From assembly GCA_029260195.1 (NCBI GenBank), contig JAJDDS010000508.1:1-8868 (forward strand): a stretch of DNA of 8,868 bases, given 5' to 3'. The DNA comes from Phycisphaerae bacterium (GTDB taxonomy: Bacteria; Planctomycetota; Phycisphaerae; UBA1845). Below, piece after piece: positions 1 to 5,442 of the stretch. The notes under the pieces are model-generated. The model was not told the origin of the DNA, ran no database searches, and saw only the letters and a program-made list of their open reading frames with translations. A program made the translations under genes and the position numbers. Numbering within the stretch: position 1 is the first letter of the stretch; the number at the start of each line of letters is the position of its first letter.

Positions 1-615
1 CGTCGCAAACGCGAGCGGGTACGCGTCAAGCAAGCCCGGCGGCGTGCCTACCAGACGCCGGCCACCACAGAGCGATGGGTGGCTGAGTTCGAATACACGA
101 TTCCCCAGAGTGACAAGTCGGACCGTGCGGGTGTGGCCGGCGGAACGTATCGCGTGGTTGTCAAACGCCAGCCGGTCGACATCAGCGAAGGACAGAAATA
201 TCTCTTCACCGAGTACCGCCGGCGGTTCGTGGTCACAGATATCCCCAAGTCCCACATGGACCCGGCCGAAGTGTTCTGCTTTGCCTATGGCAGATGCGAT
301 CAGGAAAACATTATCGAACAGTTCAAGAACGGCATCGCCGCCATGCGGATGCCCACGGGTGAACTGTTGGCCAACGGTGCCTTCCTGATGGCCGGGCAAC
401 TGGCTTGGTGTTTGCGATCGTGGCTGTCGGCGTTGGCTCCGCCGAAAGAAACGACGCGTTGGGAGTGGAAGTGGTTCCGTCAGTCGTTTGTCTACATCGC
501 CGCCAAGATTACGCAGGGTCGCCGACAAGCGAAGGTGTACCTGTCCGGTTCCCATCGGTTCGTCGAACACATCATCATCGCGTCGCACCGGCTTCCAACC
601 TTCACGTTCCAGTGA
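1..615 (+). CDS. IS1380-type transposase, C-terminal part (5' end outside window)
   Basis: DDE transposase that would cut and join the ends of its insertion sequence. The frame is open from base 1 to the TGA at 613-615 (204 codons before the stop), so the N-terminus lies left of the window; a GTG at 79 is only an internal start-like codon. Seen: a conserved segment around 286-330 with an R-(3)-E-(6)-K arrangement inside YGRCDQENIIEQFKNG, where the Glu at 304-306 fits the third acidic residue of the DDE triad and the Lys follows at the E+7 position. This is followed by the usual small-residue helical stretch (ANGAFLMAGQLAW), and then by a basic, beta-rich tail (AAKITQGRRQAKVYL). The two catalytic aspartates must lie upstream and cannot be checked, so activity is unknown. 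The order of these motifs fits the IS1380 family; a neighbouring IS4-superfamily group is the alternative. It is not part of the minus-strand operon. Confidence 0.8.
   Translation, partial: RRKRERVRVKQARRRAYQTPATTERWVAEFEYTIPQSDKSDRAGVAGGTYRVVVKRQPVDISEGQKYLFTEYRRRFVVTDIPKSHMDPAEVFCFAYGRCDQENIIEQFKNGIAAMRMPTGELLANGAFLMAGQLAWCLRSWLSALAPPKETTRWEWKWFRQSFVYIAAKITQGRRQAKVYLSGSHRFVEHIIIASHRLPTFTFQ
1..615 (+). mobile_element. Insertion sequence, right-hand portion; outer end not located
   Basis: The transposase gene implies an IS whose left end is outside the window. The right terminal inverted repeat should lie shortly after 615, but without the left end it cannot be recognised by matching. A candidate boundary zone is 819-848, where TTTGGGG and CCCCAAA form an inverted pair, but this is not proof of an IS end. 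Confidence 0.5.
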
Positions 616-847
616 CGCGTCTTGACCCGTCCTAGTGCCCAAGTCCCGAATCGCAGCGCCGCCGGTACGTCGAAATCGCCGTTCTCGGCCGTTCTCAGCC
701 GCTTCGGCGACGCGTCGCCACGCACATTCAACGTCTTGACCCACAACTCGCTCCGAATCCTCCCGACGCCGGACGACTCGCCCCGCCAAAGCTCGCCAAA
801 CCACCCGCGCTCGCTTGTTTTGGGGCTAATTCGGAGGAGAACCCCAA
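616..847. other. Intergenic stretch between transposase and small ORF
   Basis: No convincing gene is seen. The longest frame here (plus strand from 622) has Ser/Pro/Arg/Thr-rich composition with no recognisable fold and reads through the ribosome binding site at 833-839. The word cgtcttgac recurs at 618, 732 and 919, and cgccaaa occurs twice at 784-800. The stretch probably holds the 3' end of the IS plus the upstream region of the small ORF at 848. Confidence 0.4.
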
Positions 848-848
848 A
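819..848 (+). promoter_or_regulatory. Perfect 7-bp inverted repeat enclosing a Shine-Dalgarno
   Basis: TTTGGGG (819-825) and CCCCAAA (842-848) can pair, with a 16-base loop that holds GGAGGAG (833-839). The right arm includes the A of the ATG at 848. Such a hairpin would leave the ribosome binding site in the loop but bury the start codon edge. Alternatively it is part of an IS end. No T-run follows on either strand, so a rho-independent terminator is not supported. Confidence 0.35.
833..839 (+). promoter_or_regulatory. Ribosome binding site GGAGGAG for the ORF at 848
   Basis: GGAGGAG is close to a perfect anti-16S match and ends 8 bases before the ATG at 848-850. It is one of the two best ribosome binding sites in the window and is the main reason for calling the short ORF that follows. 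Confidence 0.5.
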
Positions 849-1024
849 TGTGCGGTGTACGATCGCCCTCGTGCAAAAGCACGGAGCTGCCCCTCACTGT
901 CACGGAACGGAGTTCATTCGTCTTGACTGACAACCCATCGAACGAGGATGGGTCGCTCCACATCGAGTCGGGCGACGTGACAGTGGACCTGAACCGCGGA
1001 GTTGAAAGACGCCAAAATCGGTGA
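848..1024 (+). CDS. Small ORF of 58 residues, possibly a truncated gene start; function unknown
   Basis: Not recognised. ATG at 848 with GGAGGAG 8 bases upstream; TGA at 1022-1024. The first ~49 residues read like real protein: two Cys near the N-terminus (CGVRSPSCK), then alternating polar/hydrophobic strands (SSFVLTDN, SLHIESGDVTVDLN), acidic overall. Of codons 2-49, 36 of 48 end in G or C, with lower GC in second positions, as expected for coding DNA here. From about 997 the ORF runs into the antisense of gene D's dockerin and becomes basic (GVERRQNR), so the natural 3' part may have been lost at a junction. It converges on gene D with a 125-base overlap. It could be an intact small protein, the remnant of a longer gene, or chance; the codon bias argues against chance. 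Confidence 0.45.
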   Translation: MCGVRSPSCKSTELPLTVTERSSFVLTDNPSNEDGSLHIESGDVTVDLNRGVERRQNR

Positions 1025-1757
1025 AGTCGACGTCTCCGTCGGCGTCAAAGTCGGCAAGCGTGCACAGAGCTGGGAGCGGAACCGGATCACCGGGTGACGC
1101 GGGACCGGTCACACAGGTGTGAAAAACGGCGAGGTCATCAAGGTCGATGTCGTCGTCACAGTCCATATCTCCAACAACAACGGGGCTGACCACCTGGAGG
1201 ATCTGTGCCGGTCCCAACGCGACGTCCTGCTCGAAATCGAGCGGCGGATGACCGCCAGCCAACGCAAACTGAAATGCCCCGGGCTCCAGCGAGAACACCG
1301 CGGCCCCTTTCGCCGTCGCGGTAAATGCGATGCGGCCGAGCAACGCCCACGACGGTGCGACAGCGATGCCGGGCTGCAACGTCACGCCGCCGAGGTTATC
1401 GACGATACCCGCGTTCTGGTCGATCTCACCGGTGGTGAGTTCGTCGAAAAGGGTCCCGTGATCGATGGAGCCAAGGCCCGCGGCAGCGAAGTCGAACAGC
1501 ACATCGACCGTTCCCCCGGCGATGCCGGGTGGGTCGGCACCGGTGTTGGTGACCCGGATCTCGATGAACTGTTCCGCGCCGAGGCAGGCCTCCAAGATGG
1601 AATCCGGCGGCACGGTCGTTTCGTCGGGATGAGCCTCAGCTACGAGACGAAGCTGGACCTCCACGACTTGTGCACCCGCACCCTGGGCGATCGACGCGAC
1701 CATCGCTGCTGCGCATAGTCTTCCTCGGACAAGCTTGGTCACTAGTTCGATCCCCAT
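900..1757 (-). CDS. Gene D: secreted cohesin-like module plus C-terminal dockerin
   Basis: Exported protein of 285 residues, probably structural or scaffolding; no catalytic domain is visible. Residues 1-29 form a signal peptide (hydrophobic LCAAAMVASIA, cleavage likely after GAGA). Residues ~31-190 are one cohesin-like beta module with the block motifs shared with B and C (GIAGGTVDVLF, SIDHGTLF, NLGGVTL, VAPSWALLGRIAF). Residues 196-254 are a dockerin-like pair of calcium loops: D197/D199/D201/D208 and D236/D238/D240/D247. Cys200, Cys215 and Cys232 match cysteines in B. The tail (residues 256-285) is Arg/Ser/Pro-rich, unlike the short endings of this family, and only 12 of its 30 codons end in G or C. 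The true end probably lay near 985-998. Start: ATG at 1757 has only a distant AGGA; a GTG at 1742 with GGGGA about 8 bases upstream is an alternative. It is last in the A-B-C-D operon, 72 bases after C. Confidence 0.8.
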   Translation of the reverse strand: MGIELVTKLVRGRLCAAAMVASIAQGAGAQVVEVQLRLVAEAHPDETTVPPDSILEACLGAEQFIEIRVTNTGADPPGIAGGTVDVLFDFAAAGLGSIDHGTLFDELTTGEIDQNAGIVDNLGGVTLQPGIAVAPSWALLGRIAFTATAKGAAVFSLEPGAFQFALAGGHPPLDFEQDVALGPAQILQVVSPVVVGDMDCDDDIDLDDLAVFHTCVTGPASPGDPVPLPALCTLADFDADGDVDFTDFGVFQLRGSGPLSRRPTRCGATHPRSMGCQSRRMNSVP

Positions 1758-1780
1758 TTGCGCGTGGCCGTCCTTCGGGG

Positions 1781-1812
1781 GGCGGGCAGCGACGCCGCGC
1801 GCCGCGCCCGCC
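1781..1812 (-). promoter_or_regulatory. GC-rich hairpin between genes C and D
   Basis: GGCGGGC (1781-1787) and GCCCGCC (1806-1812) pair perfectly across an 18-base, itself GC-rich, loop, in the 72-base gap between C and D. There is no T-run after it in the direction of transcription, so it looks more like an RNA-stabilising or rho-dependent/processing hairpin than an intrinsic terminator. Chance formation in such GC-rich DNA is possible. Confidence 0.3.
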
Positions 1813-1829
1813 TCGCTACCCGACGACGA

Positions 1830-4103
1830 TCAACGCTGTAACCCGTGCGAACGTCGATCTTCGATCGTGATTCGCGCATCGTGCATAAAGACTGAGTCTG
1901 CATCCACTGAGCCGACGGAGTACTCGGAGAAGGGCATCGTTCCGGGGGCCACCTCGATGCCGAGCAGCCCGGCTCCGACGGCCTCAAGCCGTACGGTCGC
2001 GAAACGCACCCACTCGTCAACCGCGACATTCCCATCCAGCGTCGCACCGCCGACGCCGCTGACCACGCCGGATTTCGGGTCAAAGTCACCCATGGCAAAC
2101 ATCACGAAGTTCGGATCGACCGTCGCACCGGTCAGCGTGGCCAACGCCGGGTCGACCAGGACGTCGACGGTGCCGCCGGTCACGCCCGCGGGGGCTGATC
2201 CGAACATTCGTACCCAGATTTCGACGACGAACTCATCACCGACTCGCGCCCACCCGGTCCGCGACCGCGACAGGCGCTCCGCGGTACCCGATTTCGAGCT
2301 GGACATCGAGACGAGGGCTCGGACCCTCAAAAACGAATCGCCCAGTTCGGGAGTCGGCGCCAGCGGCGGTCCCGCTGCGGGACACGGCAACGGCGGAGTG
2401 TGGGCCGCGTCCGGCAGCGGGATTGCGGGATCGTCGCACAGCAATCCCAGCGCGGCCCCGAAGAAGGACACGTCAGCCGCTTCGATCACGCCGTCAAAGT
2501 AGAAGTCCGCACATGCGAGATACGCAGGATCACCCGTGAAGGTCGCGAAGTGCGGCGCGAACAACGCGAAGTCGCCGAGATCAATCGTGTTACTCAGATC
2601 AAGATCGTAGATGACGGACCGGTTGATGCATCCCGTCGCCGGGTCGCATGTGTCCGTCGTACAGGTGTTCAGGTCGTCGCACGCCGCGTCGTCCGGCGAA
2701 TGTGTGACCTGACCCGTAAGGGTGTCGCACGCGTCGAGCGTGCAGGCGATCATGTCGTCGATCGGAGTGAGGATGCCCGTCAAAGGATCGCAGCACTGGC
2801 CCGGGGGCGTAGTGTCAGTGTGTGACACTGTCCCGTCGGCGTTGCACACATCGCTCGTGCAGGCGTCACCGTCGTCGATTGGCGTGAGGATGCCCGTCAG
2901 CGGGGCGCAGCACTGGCCCGGGGGCGTAGTGTCAGCGTGTGACACTGTCCCGTCGGCGTTGCACACATCGCTCGTGCAGCCGTTGCCATCGTCCACACCG
3001 ACGACATTGAGCACGAGCGTCTCCGTGACATCGACGTTGGCGTTGGCCAGCGGCGGCATGCCGCCGGCGAGCGCAAACGAGAACGCGCCGTGCGTCATTG
3101 AGAATGTCGCGAGTCCCGTGGCCGAGGTGTTCATGCTGACACGCGCCAACAGCGCCCAATTCGGCGCTACGCCCCTGCCCGCAGTCAAGGTCGCGCCGCC
3201 GACGTCATTGACCAGGCCGGCGATATTGTCGATCGTTCCTGACGTTCCGCTGGTGAAGACGCCGCCGTGATCGATCGCGGTGGCCGATGTCGCGGTGGTG
3301 TTGAAGAGCAGGTCGACGGAACCTCCGGCGATACCCTCGGTTCCCCCGTCGATTTCGGATACCCAGACTTCGATGAAGACGTCACCGCCAAGGCAGGTTT
3401 CGGTCACTCCGGTTGGCAGCGTTCCTTCCTCGGGAGCTGTGGGCGTTTCGACGGCGCGAAGGGCCACGTCGATGACGGCGGCTGCTCCGGAGACATTTAG
3501 AGCAAACGCCGCGCCGGCAGCGGGTGTCTCGGCGAAGGGCGAATCGCTGAAGACGAAATCGCCCGGCACGATGTCGATGGTCACAGTCGACGGCGACGGG
3601 AAGTCGATCGGGACCCGAAGCGTCATCGTGGTCAGCGTCCCGTTTCCGACGCCGCCCGCGCTCGTGAAATTGTCGAAGTGCACGTCGATCGGCGAGCCGG
3701 CGCCGCCGAAGACGGTGTCCGTGACGACGAGCGGCAGTGACGCCAGCGCGGGGATGCTCAGGTCGTCACCCGCACCGGTGGCCATCGGGAGCGTCCACTG
3801 ATAGGTGTCGTATTGGAGCCCGGCGGCGCTGAACCCGACCTCGTAACTCGCCGAGACGGCCAGTTCGGTGGCCAATCCGGACATATCGACGTTCAGGCCG
3901 ATCGTGTCACCAGGAATCGCATTCAGTGAACCGGCGCCACCGGCCGTGACGGTTAGCGATGGTTGCGCGTGGACCGGCATCGAAAGAACCGCCAGCAGAA
4001 CCAAGCTGCGGTGCACCGAGCGCATAACTCCGACGCCGCGTGTGTTCTCCCCTGCGGGAACTGTCCGTAACGAATTGTCTAGCATGTGTTTTTCCCGTTC
4101 CAT
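1830..4103 (-). CDS. Gene C: secreted multi-module protein with three cohesin-like modules, CTxDxC repeats and an internal dockerin
   Basis: Large exported protein (757 residues from 4103), no enzyme domain seen. Order: signal peptide 27-46 (MRSVHRSLVLLAVLSMPVHA, cut before Q47); cohesin-like module 1, ~50-205; cohesin-like module 2, ~209-366; four cysteine-rich repeats, 371-493, with CTSDVC at 376 and 415, CTLDAC at 454 and CTTDTC at 481; dockerin-like pair, 499-556 (D500/D502/S504/D511 and D533/Y535/D537/D544, where Tyr replaces the usual Asn/Asp); a Pro-rich linker, 557-590; cohesin-like module 3, ~591-750 (GVTGGTVDVLV, VVSGVGGATL). Modules 1-2 are clear paralogues of gene B. Starts: ATG at 4103 lies 39 bases after B; ATG at 4085 has GGGA 7 bases upstream; ATG at 4025 gives a compact signal peptide. 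Only 13 of codons 2-26 end in G/C, so 4025 may be the real start. Role inferred: cell-surface or matrix assembly. Confidence 0.85.
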   Translation of the reverse strand: MEREKHMLDNSLRTVPAGENTRGVGVMRSVHRSLVLLAVLSMPVHAQPSLTVTAGGAGSLNAIPGDTIGLNVDMSGLATELAVSASYEVGFSAAGLQYDTYQWTLPMATGAGDDLSIPALASLPLVVTDTVFGGAGSPIDVHFDNFTSAGGVGNGTLTTMTLRVPIDFPSPSTVTIDIVPGDFVFSDSPFAETPAAGAAFALNVSGAAAVIDVALRAVETPTAPEEGTLPTGVTETCLGGDVFIEVWVSEIDGGTEGIAGGSVDLLFNTTATSATAIDHGGVFTSGTSGTIDNIAGLVNDVGGATLTAGRGVAPNWALLARVSMNTSATGLATFSMTHGAFSFALAGGMPPLANANVDVTETLVLNVVGVDDGNGCTSDVCNADGTVSHADTTPPGQCCAPLTGILTPIDDGDACTSDVCNADGTVSHTDTTPPGQCCDPLTGILTPIDDMIACTLDACDTLTGQVTHSPDDAACDDLNTCTTDTCDPATGCINRSVIYDLDLSNTIDLGDFALFAPHFATFTGDPAYLACADFYFDGVIEAADVSFFGAALGLLCDDPAIPLPDAAHTPPLPCPAAGPPLAPTPELGDSFLRVRALVSMSSSKSGTAERLSRSRTGWARVGDEFVVEIWVRMFGSAPAGVTGGTVDVLVDPALATLTGATVDPNFVMFAMGDFDPKSGVVSGVGGATLDGNVAVDEWVRFATVRLEAVGAGLLGIEVAPGTMPFSEYSVGSVDADSVFMHDARITIEDRRSHGLQR
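2436..2609 (-). other. Internal dockerin-like calcium-loop pair of gene C
   Basis: Residues 499-556 of C. Loop 1 (DLDLSNTIDLGDFALF) keeps the D-x-D-x-S spacing and the position-12 Asp. Loop 2 (DFYFDGVIEAADVSFF) keeps the first, fifth and twelfth acidic residues but has Tyr in the third position. Dockerins usually sit at a terminus, as in A, B and D; here a Pro-rich linker and another cohesin-like module follow. Confidence 0.65.
2625..2993 (-). repeat. Four CTxDxC cysteine-rich repeats in gene C
   Basis: Residues 371-493. The spacing between CTxDxC motifs is 39, 39 and 27 residues. The first two full units also share PPGQCC and LTGILTPIDD. The pattern D-D-x-x-x-C-T-x-D-x-C resembles the CTDC repeat first named from slime-mould proteins and also found in large secreted proteins of some bacteria. 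All cysteines fit extracellular disulfides. Confidence 0.75.
2756..2989 (-). repeat. 117-bp tandem direct repeat, two copies
   Basis: Copy 1 is 2756-2872 and copy 2 is 2873-2989; aligned base by base they differ at 11 of 117 positions, with one uninterrupted identical run of 43 bases. The period is exactly 39 codons, so the reading frame of gene C is kept. Each copy contains a small palindrome, AGTGTCA-5-TGACACT (2811-2829 and 2928-2946). Confidence 0.9.
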
Positions 4104-4142
4104 TGGACGCTCGCCGTGTTTCCTGTGTTACGTAAGTCATCA

Positions 4143-5426
4143 TCAACCAGGTGCGATGCCGAAGCGCGCCTGGAAGATTGCATAGTCGTGGAGGTCAACG
4201 TCACCGTCTGAGTCCAAGTCGACAAGCGTGCACTCGGCCGGAAGCGGCGGATCCCCCGCGTCGGCACACGCATGGAAGTGCGCGAAGTCCTCAAGATCGA
4301 CATCCTGGTCACAGTCGGTGTCGCCGCTCTGCTGAACCTGCGTCACGGTGACACTCTGCGACGGCGCCAGGTGTACCAGCGGATCACCGTTCAGTGGACC
4401 CTGCCCGTCGGCCAGCGAAAACCCGATGCCGCCATGGGCCAGGGTGAACGTCGCCGTGCCCTCGCCGATGGCTGACATAGCCACGCGGCCCAAGAGCGCC
4501 CACTCGGGCGCCACGCCGATCCCACCCGCCGCAGTCGCCCCGCCGAGGTCGTTGATCAGTCCGGCTGCGTTGTCGATCGTGCCGGTGGCGGCGTTTTGGA
4601 AGATGCCCCCGTGGTCGATCGTGTCTGCCGTCGTCAAGGCATTTTCGAAGAGAAGGTCGATCGATCCTCCGGCAATCCCGGCGACCCCGCCATCGACCTG
4701 GGAGACCCAGGCTTCGACATCGAACCGGCCACCGACACATGCGGTGGTGATTCCATCCGGCGGTGTTCCCTGTTGCGGCGACGTCGGCGTTCGCACGGCG
4801 CGCAGCGTCGCTGCGACGACCGGTCCGGCGCTGTCGACATTGAGAACGAAGCTCGGTCCGGTGGCGGGCGTCTCGGCGAAGGGAGAATCGTCGAACACGA
4901 ACTCGCCGGGCACCACGTCGACGATCACGGTCGACGGGGTCGGAAAGTCGGCGGGGAGCTCCAGCGTCAGCGTGGTCAGCGTGCCGTTGCCGGCGCCCCC
5001 GGAACTCGCGAAGTTGTCGAAGTGCACGTCGATCGGCGATCCCGCGTTGCCGAACAGATCGTCGACGATGACGGCCGGCAGCGACGCCAGACCCGGAACG
5101 CTCACGTCGTCACCGGTCCCGGACACGAAGGGCGGCGTCCAGATGTAGCTTTGATACACCAGGCCCGGGGCGCTGAATCGCACCTCGTAGCCGGCGGAAA
5201 CGGCCAATTCCGCTGCGAGTCCGGAAAGGTCGATGTGCAAATCCACCGTCTGGCCTGGGTTCACGGAGAGCGCGTCGGCGCCGTTGTTCGTGGCCGTCAG
5301 AACCGGCGCGGCGGAAAGCTCGACGCAGGCGACCGGCACCCACAGCGCCGCCAGCCATACACACCTGCCCAATGCGCCGCGTTCCGTGCCAACGATGATC
5401 GGTCGAAATCTCATGTCGCGTGTCAT
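4143..5426 (-). CDS. Gene B: secreted protein with two cohesin-like modules and a C-terminal dockerin
   Basis: Exported protein of 427 residues, likely structural. The ATG at 5426 (MTRDMRF) was chosen because the frame upstream, although open to 5750, is the shadow of gene A's dockerin and has Ser/Thr/Pro/Arg-rich nonsense composition; ATG at 5414 is a close alternative. Signal peptide to about residue 40 (hydrophobic CVWLAALWVPVACV, cleavage near LSAA). Cohesin-like module 1, ~41-200; module 2, ~203-362, with GIAGGSIDLLF, TIDHGGIF, GTIDNAAGLINDLGGAT and VAPEWALLGRVAM. Dockerin 368-424: loop 1 D369/D371/D373/D380, loop 2 D403/D405/D407/D414, with Cys372, Cys387 and Cys399. It starts 16 bases after the stop of A, so translation is probably coupled, and ends 39 bases before C. 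The whole two-module block is paralogous to the first half of C. The cohesin call rests on fold-like motif spacing, not on a database match. Confidence 0.87.
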   Translation of the reverse strand: MTRDMRFRPIIVGTERGALGRCVWLAALWVPVACVELSAAPVLTATNNGADALSVNPGQTVDLHIDLSGLAAELAVSAGYEVRFSAPGLVYQSYIWTPPFVSGTGDDVSVPGLASLPAVIVDDLFGNAGSPIDVHFDNFASSGGAGNGTLTTLTLELPADFPTPSTVIVDVVPGEFVFDDSPFAETPATGPSFVLNVDSAGPVVAATLRAVRTPTSPQQGTPPDGITTACVGGRFDVEAWVSQVDGGVAGIAGGSIDLLFENALTTADTIDHGGIFQNAATGTIDNAAGLINDLGGATAAGGIGVAPEWALLGRVAMSAIGEGTATFTLAHGGIGFSLADGQGPLNGDPLVHLAPSQSVTVTQVQQSGDTDCDQDVDLEDFAHFHACADAGDPPLPAECTLVDLDSDGDVDLHDYAIFQARFGIAPG

Positions 5427-5442
5427 CCAGTACCGCTGTTGG

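Noticed and set aside
622..930. 102-residue plus-strand ORF after the transposase
   Set aside because: Composition is not protein-like and it reads across the strong ribosome binding site at 833-839, which serves another frame.
1735..2502. Long plus-strand ORF opposite gene C
   Set aside because: Mirror frame of a GC-rich coding region; Pro/Ser/Thr/Ala-rich with no fold, while the minus-strand frame has conserved modules.
2756..2989. CRISPR-like repeat array
   Set aside because: Only two long adjacent copies without spacers, in frame inside a secreted protein; it is a protein repeat.
4348..5148. Long plus-strand ORF opposite gene B
   Set aside because: It is the antisense shadow of the cohesin-like modules; resemblance to the ORF at 3280-3801 only reflects the B/C duplication on the other strand.
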